This document shows, piece after piece, positions 1-11,825 of a stretch of 64,000 nucleotides of DNA. The notes below the pieces were generated by a model. The model was not told the origin of the DNA, did not search any database, and saw only the letters and a program-made list of their open reading frames with translations. The position numbers and the translations under genes were made by a program. The stretch comes from Dicyema japonicum (taxonomy: Eukaryota > Dicyemida > Rhombozoa > Dicyemidae). The stretch is taken from the NCBI GenBank assembly GCA_011109175.1, contig RDEW01000006.1, positions 527,281-591,280 of the forward strand, written 5' to 3'. Each line of letters opens with the position of its first letter. The stretch's first letter is position 1.

Positions 1-2250
1 CGACTGATGTTGATCCTCAGTGGCACGGAAACAGGTATTGATTCATATCTCCTTGCATTCTTTCAATTCAATCGGTATTAGAGTTTCCGTAGAATGGAGA
101 GTAAGATGACTAAGTGTAATTTTCTAACAGCCCGAACTCTTGTTAGGTTTTTAATAGGAATTAAGAACCCTTTTCTTCCGTAATTGAGAATTCGTGGTGA
201 ACATGTCATTTAACATGTTGACTGTTTCAAATTTCAGCAGTTCTGAACGGATGCTGCCGGGTCCCACAGCACTGCTGTTTTTCAACCTTGCTGTGCTGTC
301 TTAACTTGTATGAAGTGACTCCTAGGAAAACTGTTCGACGGGATCGTTCTCAATATGTAATTAACTCTTACAATGGTCAGCAATGATTTCTGTTATCTGT
401 AAAGGGTCTGTTATCAATTCGGGACTTCTTCCCTTTTAGATTATTTGATGTTTTGTTGGTTTCGGTGGTTGACGTGGCCGGGTTTTAAGATGATTCTTTC
501 AGCGTGATGGATTCCTTCCATAACGTTTGTCCAGGAAGGCGATGGTGGGAGTTTCAACATAATGTTTCCAAAGTGCTCCTCGAGGAGCGTTGATAGTCCT
601 TCAGGATTTTTGGAGAGAAGCATAGCTTAAGAATTTAGTAATGCCATTCGAGGAGGTATCTCTGCATTTTGCTGCATGAAACATTTATTGGGATCAATCC
701 TAGCCGAAATAATCTCGTGGCCGCATTCTGTGGTAGCTCCCCCATTTGACAGAGAGTAACGAAGTAATAGATTTTTTTGTGACGGGAGATGATATAATTA
801 ATCTGATTGAATATTCCAGTAGCACCAGTAGAATATTAATGTCTGTAGCCTGTCCAAGTAGTTTCCTGCTGCTCACATTGCAGTGTTACACAGGAGCATC
901 TTCCAAAAATTGATAAAATGAATCGAATTATATCTTCGAAATTCAGGTTAGACTTGTCTATGTTCTTAAATTATTAACTTTGATTAATATTAACATTTAG
1001 CCCGACATTGCTTCCGCAGACTACTGTGTGCACTTTTTGCAATAGTTTGTATGGGAAATATCCACTTGCAAAATTTTTATTGTTTCTTAACTATTTTGAA
1101 GAGGATTGAACAGATTTGAAGACTGCCAAATGATTATCAAAGCAAATATGAAAAATTATTATTGGCGTTTATGTCATAGGACGTGGCAAAGCACGTGCAA
1201 CACGGAAAATCAAACTTGCAGCTTCTATCATTTCTGGATTTTCTTTGCGACGTAATAATAACACCACGTGGAAAAGTTAGTTAGATTTAAATAAAAGATT
1301 CAAAAGATTCCATGTTCAGCCAGTTGTTGTCGAGAGGAGTGGAATCTTCTGGTTCAAGGCGGTCTCTTTTCTAAGTTCGCTCTGGTCATTAATTTCGAAA
1401 GTTAGCAATAAGCGTCGCAGAACCGAATGGTTGTTCCAAAGGATTTCTCTGGCAGTTGTCAGGGGAAACAGCAGCTCGATTATTTTGATTGCCTTGTTTC
1501 GTAATAAATTGATTTCCTTTGAAGTTTAAATCAATAAATTTTTCCTCATAAAACAGATTTAAGTTCGAAATAAATCTCGAACAAGCAACGTTCGCTAAGG
1601 TCCCCCTAAGGGACTGAGATTCAATTTTAGATTTGTGAAGAAACTGTAGAATGAGTGTTCTGGGGATCCAGAGGTTTTAAAAAGACAAACTTTACACCAG
1701 TGGTTCTGAACGAGGGGCGATGGTCCTCGAAGGTCTCTAAAATGTAGGTTTCAAACGTGGCAGTTCTGCGGAATATTTCGTAGGAAATTCCGACTTTGTC
1801 ATACTTCCTGTCGAAATACCAAGCAGTTCTGGTCATCAGGTCCTCGAGTTCCTCGTTCAGTTTTAAGGCGATTTAGTTCACGATTTGGTTAACCTTGGAT
1901 AACAAATTGTTGAACCCCTTTGTTTCTTTTTTAAAGGAGGGGAATTATTAGTTTAGGATGCGACATGATTAGACTCTCTTCCACCAACATCATCGAGTAT
2001 GTGGTAAAGGCACTTTCGCAGCAGAGAAAACAGAGAGAGCTAAAGAAGTACAAAGGACTCCTCTAATGATATCTTTTCCGCACGATTGCTGTCTAGACAC
2101 CGGAGCGATAAGCAGCAAGACCCTGATTTTCCTAAAGAAAGTCGGACGTATGGCCTCGTTCAGAAGCTACACTGATTGTGAAACGCAATAGCTCATCTAT
2201 TTGGTATCCATAGCGGGACAGGGGGAAAACTCCACGTCAATAAAATCGGC
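1..2250. other. Gene-poor stretch with decayed repeats
   Basis: I find no intact gene here. Short open stretches occur on the minus strand (441-623 and about 1627-1899), but none joins to flanking exons through 21-26 nt introns the way the real genes of this window do. The 441-623 stretch vaguely resembles the linker before a non-LTR reverse transcriptase. A plus-strand stretch near 2070-2190 contains a DTGA tetrapeptide like a retroelement aspartic protease, too little to name. Probably old transposon debris. Confidence 0.4.
1627..1899 (-). pseudogene. Unidentified open stretch, hypothetical
   Basis: On the minus strand about 90 codons read almost openly, with one stop near the upstream end. 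The product is acidic and aromatic-rich, with segments such as TRTAWYFDRKYDKVGI and TFETYILETFEDHRPS. It ends at a TAA at 1627. I recognise no family. It could be an exon of an unresolved gene or a retroelement fragment. The composition looks coding, but no partner exon or start codon is convincing. Confidence 0.25.
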
Positions 2251-2345
2251 GAGAATAAAATAATTACTAGGGCAATTTTTACAGCAGTTAAAATCTAAAA
2301 TATATCATATAGCATTAAAAATATAGCACTAAAAATCTTTAAGCT
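2250..2345 (+). repeat. Transposon-end repeat (same as next to the 55-kb hAT relic)
   Basis: This starts with ACTAGGGCAA and continues as AT-rich runs of the form AGCA(C)TTAAAA. The same arrangement occurs at 55180-55345, directly beside the hAT transposase relic. The shared ACTAGGGCAA plus AGCAGTTAAAA pattern suggests a terminal and subterminal region of that hAT family, left here as a solo end or a MITE. Confidence 0.45.
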
Positions 2346-2818
2346 ACATCACTGGTAGGTACCATTTGGTCCATTCTTAGTACATTTCTAAACAATCCCC
2401 ACATCTCAGTCATATTGTATCTTAGAAGGACTGGGATTTGCACAACAAATTCTACCTAAATACAAACAATTGTTATTAATAAAGCAAATTTATAGGAGGA
2501 AACTAGCAAGCCGAAAAAAAGACCCGCGAATAGTTCTGGCTAAGACAACGAATCGGGATTGCCGTATTACGTGGAAACGTATAGGCAATCCTATCTTCAA
2601 AAGATTAATTATTTAAATTGTGAATAAATTAGTTATTATTAAAAAAACAATTTTTTTTAAAAACGTAAAAACAATATTATTCTGGGACTTTGAAGTAATT
2701 GACTAATTTGGTGAATATTGGAGGCGTTTCAGTCAATCCAAATCTATTAAAGAAAGCATTGAATATCGCCGGAAGGAAGCAGTTAGTGACAAATTCAATA
2801 TTTCTATTAACACTCTAA

Positions 2819-5236
2819 CTAACTCAGCAGAACTAATACCTGATTTTCTGAACTACTTCGACGATGTCTGTGTAGCATTTGCAGCTGAGTCATCAAAACA
2901 TCGGCCATAATCTGTAGAACTGTCGATTGGCAGTTCTCCACAGGAAGAGATAAGACAGCACGCAGAAACCGACTATTCCTCTGAATCAGAGACCACTGCC
3001 ACTGAGTCACTGACAACGAACTCCCTGCAATTACAAAAATTCATGCCTTCAATAAACGACCTTATATTGGGCATTTCCTTAATATATTTGTCAGTAAACT
3101 TTACACACGTGGCAGCATTCGAGAAGGTGATAAACTTACCAGAATCCTGAAATGAGTTAAAAAGAGTACATGATTGATAGATTCAGTCGACTGAATGTGA
3201 AGTCTCGAACATTTAACCAGATACTGGACCATCGGTTCTATAATGTTTTCCACATAATCGGCTGTTATATCATATCCAAACCGGGAGAACTATGGTAAAC
3301 TAAACGAATAACAGCGGTAGAGTTTTCCTTCATTTTGTTCAAACAGGTAATCACAGTGAAGATGTCTTTTGAGTCGTCGAAGATGTGCCAAAAAAGAATA
3401 TTGGCCAGGGAGATGAACTCTTTACTCATCCAAACCACTCCGCCTGAAGTAGAATGCTAAATTAAACTTGGAAAGGCTCTCGAGTCTTTAGAGAACACTT
3501 TTCTGAACTCAATGTAGCTAGAGATTATGAAAAAGTAGCAGTTCTCTATCAATGCTGTAATGAAGCTAATAAAGTCGTTTTTCAATCTGACTGAGCGAAC
3601 CACAGACTTTAATTCCCTTGACTTGGCAGTAAAGAATATCCTCAATGCCTGACTATTGAGACAAACCAACCAAATAAGTGACTTTCAGGTCAATCATACA
3701 CCCTATGAGACCGCACAAGTCGGAAATGGCAACTCTCACTGGTCTGTCCAGAATGCATTGCAATTCGTAGGACACTTGTTCGACCAGCTCAGTCTTCATT
3801 CTAGAGTGAAGGGAAAACCAAACTTGGAGTACTTTTGTGACTCCTCTGACTTTAGGGACTTTGACAGGGATTCGTCTACATGCTATAAGAAAGCATACTC
3901 GAGTCAATCAGTGTGGTAGCCAAAACATAGTCATGACAGAGCAAAGCAATCTCAAACCTACTACAAAATTCAGCAAATTCTCCATTTTCTGAAATAATAT
4001 ATTTAAACTACCACCTGAACTACAGTTCTTGCACGTGGCTTCTGGGTTTAGCAAACTTTCCCATCGTTTCTGTCAAATTAGATGAAAGCATGCCTTCTTG
4101 GAAGCCGAATCTGCCAGAAAACAAAAGAAACGGTCGTCAATTCTAAGTTTGAAAAAGTTTCCATCTTCCATCCCAATCCATTCAACTAGCCCACGTGGAC
4201 TCATATTTTTGAAAAAGAACTTGTCCACACTGACTCACTAACACATCATTACTTTCTCTCAGCAAGAATGAGATATTCTGAAAGTAAATACAATCTGACT
4301 GTCCTAAGTCTATCTCGGGAGGCTGAATTGACCTCTTCCAAGTCATCGTAGTAATCCACCGCTAAATCAATGTCCATTTCCTGGGATCAAAATATGAAGG
4401 TGACAGGTAAATCCTCCACTGATGACAGGAGGGATTCCAAGTCCGTCTTTTGTATGAATTTCCCAATCTGTAGCTGTGTCCTCTTTATATTGTCAAACAG
4501 AGCTCTCTGAATTGTTAAAATACAGGCACAGTCTGGTCGTCCGTGTCTGCTGTGAAACAGTACGAAGAATCCGAGGATTTAGAGTAGAATTCGATGACAA
4601 GCTGTTCGGAGTCATCGTGTAAACAACATCGTGTGATAATGTCCGACAGATTATAGAACTTGCTATAGATTACGTCAGAGTCGTTCCTGAAAATAGTAAA
4701 ACCTCAAAGTACACTGAGCATAGAATTATCAAGTCTTCAGTCAAGATGGCGTACATCAATTCAGCATTATTTCTGAGAGTTACCTGAAATACGACGGTCC
4801 TCCCCCTCAGCTCGTTGTACCCCTAAACTTTACTTTCTAAATGTACGAGAGGAAGATTTTGAACATAGTCAATCAGATAGAGAGCATTGTCCCCGTTTTT
4901 GACATTTTTTACTGCACTTATTGTGTCGTTCTTTAATCCGATGATGCTCATTATGCTCTTTATGGAGTTATTCTGTTCGTCAAAGACAGCGTTGAGTTGA
5001 GAGAGTTTGCTTTCCAGGGCTGTTTATGAGAAAAAATGAAACCATGGATTTCTTTGTAGGAATTTACGATGAGATTGAAGTTTAGAAACACGCAGCTTTC
5101 GATTTCCTTGGCATACTGTTCATTCAGTTCGGAGATTCTTTTTCGATATTGCACAATTTCTGCTTCAGTACATTGTTTAAGAAGGTTTACTTGAATTTAT
5201 TTACATTTTTATACTTTCATTTAATTTTTCATTCAT
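2819..5236 (-). CDS. EXOC8: Exocyst complex component 8 (Exo84-like)
   Basis: EXOC8 is a subunit of the octameric exocyst, which tethers secretory vesicles to the plasma membrane and is a RAL GTPase effector. Splicing about 14 micro-introns gives one protein starting at ATG 5234-5236 and ending at TAG 2819. The N-terminus is a coiled coil with LESKLSQLNAVFDEQ, as in Exo84/Vps51 N-termini. The middle is PH-like, ending near RWESLLN. The C-terminal helical domain carries LKNDFISFITALIE and GVVWMSKEFISLANIL. Resolved introns include 5190-5214 (25 nt) and 5020-5042 (23 nt). One at 4070-4093 uses GC-AG. Near 4811-4833 an in-frame TAG must be removed by an 18-nt intron, or it is a real stop. The PH-like region may hold two half-domains. 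Family confidence is good, exon detail moderate. Confidence 0.8.
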
Positions 5237-5817
5237 TATGGCTTATAAACGCCTTTAAACCACAATTAAATTAAATAATCTCAGTTTGAAATTCTTAGTT
5301 TTATTTAAATAAAATAAATTTAAATATAATTTATTAAATTTTTAAAAACTATATTTGTCAATTCAGACGTTTCTATTCCATTTTTTCTAAAAGAATATCT
5401 TCCCCAAATTTCAAAAAATCCTCTTCTACCATGGGGTCTAAGAAATTTGATCTTAAAACAAAATAATTATAATTCTCAACATTGTTCATTATTATTGGGT
5501 TCGTTTCTTTATTTCAGCATTTGGCATTATTAAAGCTTTAGACTTTAAGATTGCATCGGTGATTATGGCCCTCGGTTTCTAATTTATCAACTCAAGACTT
5601 TAATTTTTTAATAATTTTATGTTTTATAATAGGCACACACCATTTGTCTACACATGTTTGTCTACACAAATGGTTGTTCTAAAAGTAAAATTTGCTTCAT
5701 TCAATAAACTATTTTTCTTTTCTAATGATTCAATTTTTTTTTCAAGTGAAAGTTTTATACATATTTGAGGGGCTAGAACAACTAAATCATAGGTAACCAA
5801 GAAGTGAAATTAGTTAA
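5237..5817. other. AT-rich intergenic stretch
   Basis: This is the 5' flank of the EXOC8 gene. It is strongly AT-rich, with no open frame of note, and I see no repeat shared with the rest of the window. A promoter would be expected here but no clear TATA or initiator stands out. Confidence 0.5.
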
Positions 5818-6120
5818 TCAAGTAATCTCGGCCTCACTAACTTGTAGGAGGCCAGCAGCTATTAAATAGGACTCAGTAAATGTCGGTCGATCCCATAGAT
5901 CGGTCAGTCCTGGCATTGTATACGAACGTTGTGGTAATTTATGACATTCAAATTGGTGATTTGCTGTCAACACGTAGAGGTTGCAAAAGGGACAGAGGAC
6001 ACTAAACGTAGGTAGAGAGGGGTGGTCCCACATTGTAGACGAGCGAGGTTCACCCAGACGTCCCTCGGAAAAGAGATTCTGATTGGTCTATTGGAGGAGG
6101 GGCCAGCAGCTATTTCCTGT
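5818..6120 (-). repeat. Dispersed repeat with CPFC-type coding relic
   Basis: The minus strand reads a short protein with the zinc-knuckle-like motif LCPFCNLYVL and a tail GLLQVSEAEIT. A second copy of the tail is at 22565-22700. Within this copy the CCAGCAGCTATT and CATTGTAGACGA segments are repeated about 230 bp apart, so the unit is partly duplicated. It is probably the 3' coding end and tail of a non-LTR element. Confidence 0.5.
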
Positions 6121-6379
6121 GATCAGAAAAAAACTATATAATAAATTTATATTATAACGTTTTAAATTAAAATTTAAATGAATTATTTTTTTAAAAGTTG
6201 ATGGTTAGGAAAACTGGTGGTTAGGAGGAGATGTCATATATAAATTTGTTAACTTTTCATTTTTTGGTTGTTTAGTATAAAAAAATTACGAAAAATTCCG
6301 TTGCCATAACATACTTTTTGCAAATAAAATCAAAAAACTGTCATCATAACTAAGGGCCGTCTTGTAGAGAATATTGAAG

Positions 6380-9085
6380 ATAGAAACCAATTAGAAGTGA
6401 GAAGTGTGTCTTCACGAGTACAATGGAACTAGATCTCCTGTGGGAAATGTTCCTGCTCATTTGCTGTCCCTCAAATCATTAATCACTGAAATTCGATCAG
6501 GTGACAGAATCAAGTGGATCTCAATGGTTGTCAACGAAAAGGAGATTCGGGAGAATCCCTCGGAGTGGATGGAGTGCGCATATGAGAATTTGACAAAGAA
6601 GCAATCAGTAAAAAGCTTTTGGAAGGAAAACGTGGAGAAGAGAATTGCCAAATTCAAAGAAAATTGTGCCTAAGTCAATGAGTTTACTGGGAAACGAATA
6701 ACAGGAGCAGAGGAGTTACTGTTAGATATGACAGTTGAGTTTGTTGAGAATATTATTCACTATTCGCCGAATTGGAAAAGCTCTGGCTGTGATGGAGTAT
6801 ATGGATTTTTTGTCAAGAAATTTGATTCTCTTCATAGTTATCTGAGTGAGAGATTATCAAGATGAGTGGTGAATATTGCCGGAAGAATGGTTCTATACAG
6901 GGATTACGTACCTTATTCCGAAAAAGAGAAGACTGCTGTTCTCCGAATGACTTACGACCAATTACATGCATGCCTATATTGTACAAACTTGTCACAAAAT
7001 GTGTTAATACAAAACTTACAGATTATATCGAAGGGTTCAATCTTATCTCGGATAATCAGCTTGGAGCAAGAAGGCATTGCCAAGGTGCAAAGTAGCAGAC
7101 TTCAATAAATCATTAATGCTGAACATGGAAACAGCTTATTCACAACATGGATTGATGTGAAGAAGGCTTTCGATTATGTCAATCATGAATTTTTGTGTCG
7201 GGGTCTTGATAGCTCTGGAGTTCCTGAATGGATTGTGAAGTTTATCAAGAATCTAATAGGCTAGTGGAATGTTATTTGAACCTTAACAAAAAAAATTGGA
7301 AAGATCAAACTCGGGAGAGGAATCTTGCAAGGAGACCCACTCTCTCCCCAGCTGTTTACTCTGGTAATGGACCCCCCGAATATTAAATGATAAATTCTCG
7401 AAGATATGTATTGATCAGAGTGATCCGTCTATTGTGACATATGCGACTAACCATTTTCTTTTTATTGACGACCTGAGAATAATTTCCGAATATGAAGATA
7501 CTATTCTAAAAATGATGGAGGATGTTGATGAATATCTGGGTGTTGTTTGCCCTAAAAGAAATTGTGAAAAGTCTGCAACTAATCTGAAATGTGCCAAAGA
7601 TGCAAGTTATCTGGATGGTTGTGAGGTATATCGCTATCTTGGAGTGCTAGAAGATAAAGGGAGTAAGGTTATGAAAGACAAGGTTATGGAAAAAATTGCT
7701 GAAAATGTGAAGATAAAAGGATAGAGATGCTGGCGAATTCGAAATTAAACGTTGTAAAGTTGTTTAAAGCGATAAATGAATACGCACTTTCGCTATATAA
7801 TTTTTATATTGGGCTTTACTACATTAAACCACTTGAATTCGAAACGATTGATCTAGAAATCCGGCAAATATTCTATAACTTACGAGTGCACTTAAAACCT
7901 GATAAAAATATCTCAGCTGGAATAGTTTTGGACGTTGATTAACCTCAATTTCTGATAAGAGTGAATGCATGTTATTTCAATTTTTGACCGACCTTGAGAA
8001 GAAATCTTCCATGTGTCTTCGAAGGGCAGGAATCTTGCGGGTCTTAAAACAAAGGAAAACACATATGACCACTATCGCAAGATTTATTGCACTCAAATAC
8101 AATGTGGATGACCTATCTAACTTGAACACTGACATTATAGAGGAACATCAAAAGAAGAATTATTTGGAGAAGACTAATCAGAAATTGCTTCATTAAGAAT
8201 ATTTAAGTGTTTTGAAAATACGAATGTCGAATGGATCAACAGAATGGCTTACTGGGGGAAACAATAGTCCAAGGTCGGAAGCAATGTACTGCATGATACA
8301 GGATCGGAATCTGTTCTTTGAAGAGATGAAAGCAAATTGCAGTCATTGTGGTATGGCCAAAAAGAGTGTGGATCACCTGGCTACACGATGTACCAGGATG
8401 CTTAGTGTATATGGCGACATAACGAAGTTGTAAGATGCAACTATGTCGTCAATTTGGAATAAAAGAACCAAGAGGGTAAAGACGCATACAGTCCAATCGA
8501 TTGCGTCAAACAGTAAAGTTGAATTACGAGTCGATACAACACTACAAACGGATATACAAGTTAAAAATAACAAACCTGATATTTTCATACACGATAAATC
8601 TAAAAACGAAATAATCCTAAAGAAGTAGGGATCACTCCCCAAGAATTGCTAAAACATGTTGAAGTGGAAAAACTCCACAAATACGACCTTCTGGCAGAGA
8701 ACTAGCACAAATTCACAAGGCCAAGGTGACAATAATTCCGATTGTTTTGACATGGGATGGAGTAGTAACAAAGTACTACAAGTCCTATATGGAAAGACTC
8801 AACGTGGATGTCTCTACAAGGGCGTACATCCAATCAATGACGATTAAAAAAACTTTAGAGAGCATGATAATCGAGCATAGACATGGGCTGAAATTGATAA
8901 CTATGATGAGGTTACAAGAGTGACTAATCATCTTATCTCAGAAGGCTCTGAACTCGGAGGTGGCGTCGAAGAGGACCAAGAGAAACAGCTGTCTTGTCTA
9001 GTGATTTGTTTTCTCAAGTGGTATACGAGGGGAACAGTGAGGGTGATACAAAGGGCCAAAGAAAGAATTCAGCTTGCATAGTGTT
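6380..9085 (+). mobile_element. R2-like non-LTR retrotransposon, broken copy
   Basis: Several short frames together spell one element with a reverse transcriptase followed by a restriction-like endonuclease. In order: an N-terminal segment (KWISMVVNEKEIRENPSEW), RT motifs DLRPITCMPILYKLVTK, WIDVKKAFDYVNHEFL, GILQGDPLSPQLFTLVMD and FLFIDDL, then a C-terminal CSHCGMAKKSVDHLATRC zinc knuckle and a KPDIFIHDKSK endonuclease-like segment followed by IPIVLTWDGVVTKYYKSY. This order is that of R2/NeSL-type elements. Many frameshifts and stops (for example 7085-7110, 7262, 7730) make it non-functional, and the RT active site reads FIDD. Related pieces lie at 12170-12850, 41830-42990, 50760-51250 and 61690-62400. 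Confidence 0.8.
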
Positions 9086-9091
9086 AATTAA

Positions 9092-9316
9092 TTACAATTG
9101 ATTTTTTTTAATTTTAAATGTTTTTGGCATTGACGAATATCTCTGTGGTTCTTGTGGTTCCGATATAATATAGCCATTTTTGTAGAGGTGCAGTACTAAC
9201 CTCCACATGGGCAGGACACATATTTTAAAAAGAACAGTTATGCTAATTAATGAAGAGGTCAAAATCATCAGGAATGTTATTAGTCTCTTTTTCTTCTTTG
9301 GCTGCCTAAGTCGCAT
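9092..9316 (-). other. Small ORF inside a repeat
   Basis: A 74-codon ORF starts with a basic run and one hydrophobic segment. Its DNA shares the phrase GGGCAGGACACATATTTTAAA with 57345-57375, so it is most likely part of a dispersed element tail and not a host gene. Confidence 0.25.
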
Positions 9317-9339
9317 TAGACAATCCTGTTCCGCAGTGT

Positions 9340-9475
9340 TTTGTTACTGATAAGATACCACTCGTCAAACTAGGAGGCAACGTAGATGCATTGAACTTTT
9401 AGCCGGAATGGACAGCAACGAATTACAAGGATAAGCATCTGAATTTTGATCGTCAAACTACGACATCCTATAAAA
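9340..9475 (-). repeat. SINE copy, family of 48509-48843
   Basis: The minus strand reads CCGGCT, a short spacer, GCATCTACG, then TTGACGAGTG and a CAGTG-containing tail. The same order appears at 48585-48665 (plus) and, truncated, at 43870-43965 (minus). The tRNA-like head is too diverged here to recognise. Confidence 0.5.
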
Positions 9476-9648
9476 ATTCTAATTGTTGTTGTTAACGAAT
9501 CATCATTGGTGGTGAAAGTTCATAAAATTCCCTATAATCCACCATTGCGATGTCTCCCGTGTGATTTATAAACCTTTAAAACGACACGGTCCCACATTAG
9601 AAAAATATCTTCATTAGAAAATGAATCAAGACATTGCCCCTGTCTTTT

Positions 9649-9915
9649 TTAGACAATTTTTATTGTGTTTTCTTTTACTTCATTCCATGCGTGACATACT
9701 ATAATGATGGTCTTCCGTAAATTCACGAAAAATTCATTTATCAACTCAATGGCATATAATCCAAAAAGCTTTTCACCAAATACCTTACCCTTTGAAATAA
9801 TGATATCTTCAGTAATAAAACAACCGAAAACCAAATTTATTCCAAAGTAAGGAGTTATTTTGAGGATATTTAAACATGTCTGCCTATGCGGCCTGGACAC
9901 TTCCGATGTATCCAC
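9649..9915 (-). pseudogene. Possible transposase relic
   Basis: An 88-codon stretch on the minus strand contains NLVFGCFITEDIIISKGKVF and ELINEFFVNLRKTIIIV. This spacing is reminiscent of the central part of DDE transposases, a strand-strand-helix region before the second catalytic Asp. That Asp is not visible, and the frame then degenerates towards 9480. The assignment is weak; an unrelated hypothetical protein is possible. Confidence 0.25.
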
Positions 9916-10039
9916 ACTCCATTTAGTTATCTTCTATCGTTGGTTGAATTTTGTCCTAGTGGTGGATCCATGAATCCTGCCCTTATATCCAGAGCGTAGT
10001 AGGTACAAAGTTAGTAAGCCCATCTCCAGTTAGTTCTCC

Positions 10040-10300
10040 CTTAGTAGGTCCCTTCCCCAGTATGTTCTTTCCACAGTAGTCCCAAGCCGCCTTCTAGGGA
10101 CCAATAATGTGGTTAACAAAGTCTTGCGTAGAACCCAATTCGAATGTAGGGAACATTTGGTATGGTACCCCCCGGTAGGTCCCAACTCTAGTATGTACAT
10201 CTACGATAGGGATCAAAGTCCGGAGGATGACAAAGTTCCGTGAGAAAGACCCGGGTTCGAATGTAGGATTCAATTGTTGTGGGTAGCAGGTCCAACTTGG
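10040..10300 (+). repeat. Two tandem units with tRNA-like B box
   Basis: Two units of about 120 bp follow one another. Each has (T)AGTAGGTCCC or CGGTAGGTCCC, then CAGTATGT or TAGTATGT, TAGGGA(C/T)CAA and a TTCGAATGTAGG block (10138-10149 and 10255-10266). The second reads CCCGGGTTCGAATG, close to a Pol III B box. This is consistent with a duplicated tRNA-derived SINE fragment, and no A box is clear. Confidence 0.45.
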
Positions 10301-10339
10301 AGAATATACAGAGATTTTGACCCTTCGTCTACTGCGCTT

Positions 10340-10640
10340 TCAATAGGTTTCTTCGTAATTGTGAATAATCCTTCCGACTTGTGATATGCTTCTCCACAGT
10401 ATAATGGGTTCCTTCGTAATTGTGAACATATCCTTCCGATTTGTGACATGTTTCTCCACCATGTAATGGGTTCCTTCGTTTGTAATATGGCCCTTGTAAT
10501 GTGTATCTTCGGATCGACTTGCAAAATGGCCCTTGTGATGTGTATCCTCACATGAAAGCAGCACCAATGTCCGTCTTGTAATGTGTATCTTCAGATCGTT
10601 TTGTAATATGGCCTTGATTGTGTATCTTGGCATTGAAACT
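10340..10640 (+). repeat. Degenerate tandem repeat
   Basis: Variants of GGGTTCCTTCGTAATTGTGA, ATATGGCCCTTGTAATGTG and TGTGTATCTTCGGATCG recur in tandem. There are at least three copies of the TGTGTATCTTC block (10500-10515, 10538-10550, 10582-10594). Frames read through it only because the unit lacks stops, and I do not believe in a protein here. Confidence 0.6.
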
Positions 10641-10740
10641 CTTTCGACTTGCGAAAACGTAAGTAGCGTCAATGGTCGTGGCACCAGCACCAATGGTCTT
10701 GAACCAGCACCGACGACCAATTCAACTGATTACATTTAAC

Positions 10741-11364
10741 TGTGACGCCATGTATTATTGTTATTTCTATGTGGCTAATTGGTTGAAAATTGGATCATGC
10801 AATGTATACCAATAGTATTTGGGGATTTTTCCTTGACTAAAGTTTGAAATCCGGAACGGCAACCAAACACGTCTGTGTACACACCAATTAAATTATTCCA
10901 ATTGATGCCATGTACTTCAAAAAATCTGTCAAGTTTATCATTTGGATAGCAAAAAATTGGAACATTGGATCATTTACCTTCAGAAGTTATAAGAGTGAAT
11001 CCATATTTGATATATGTAGTTTTATTCATTAAATTATTTAAACAAGACATTCCTACAAGGATAAATATGAGCACGTTCTTTTTAAAATTTGATTTAAAAT
11101 AATTTAAAAAAAATAATAAAAGTAGACTAATATAAATTACTAATATAAATTAATCCGCGGTCCAAAAACACTGCACTAGACGAACTCCAAATATCTGCGC
11201 ACTTTCGTCCCAGTTATGTCCCTCCTGCATGTTCACTTAAAGCTCGTTCGAGTGAACCACAGAAACTAAATCTATGCTCTTAGCGGTATCAATGATCTCA
11301 ATAACTTGACAAATCAAATATATTCTTAAAAATAGAAACAAAAAAGTAAACAACCAAAAAGGCG
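10741..11364. other. AT-rich spacer downstream of RPL26
   Basis: No open frame or shared repeat is visible. The part next to RPL26 is AT-rich 3' flank, and 11090-11150 is almost pure A/T. Confidence 0.4.
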
Positions 11365-11825
11365 TTAATTAGCAACAGTGGCTTCTGTGTATTTCTCAGA
11401 GGGGACATTGGCCGTTTTCTTTATAATATCCTTCCTGTAGTTGTCCATTTTTGGTTTGGTTATCATAAGCTAAAAAATTGGCAAAAAGAGTACATTGGAT
11501 GGATGAATCCCAATGTTGACTGAGACCCCATTAACCTTCGACCGTTGAATCCTTTCTAGATAGACCATAAACTTCTTCCGGCAGACACGGACAACCTTAA
11601 CATTTTCAGTCCCTCGGTGACGTCCACGGAGAATCTTAAGTATTAAATGAGAACTACCTTGACTTCATCATCCTTGCGAATGGGCAAGGATTTCTTCCTG
11701 AATTGGGAACGAAGTCCTCTTTCCAAACAGGAGCTCATCAACTTATGTCTGATATGATCAGGAGCTTGAAAGTGACGTCTCCTCGACTTTCTTCTTGACG
11801 AACTCACCAATGGATTAAGTTTCAT
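11365..11825 (-). CDS. RPL26: 60S ribosomal protein L26 (uL24)
   Basis: uL24 binds 23S/28S-type rRNA early in large-subunit assembly, near the polypeptide exit tunnel. The start ATG is 11823-11825, followed by the typical eukaryotic N-terminus ([30 protein letters not shown]) and [10 protein letters not shown] at the start of the KOW region. Two micro-introns, 11635-11657 (23 nt) and 11470-11493 (24 nt), restore the frame through [28 protein letters not shown] and VNIGIHPSN. Translation ends at TAA 11365-11367. The protein is about 20 residues shorter than the human one, because the lysine-rich C-terminal tail is reduced. The family call is very secure. Confidence 0.95.

Noticed and set aside
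10340-10720. 126-codon and 93-codon minus-strand ORFs
   Set aside because: They read through a tandem repeat and repeat its peptide (IHITRAILQ) several times; this is a by-product of the repeat.
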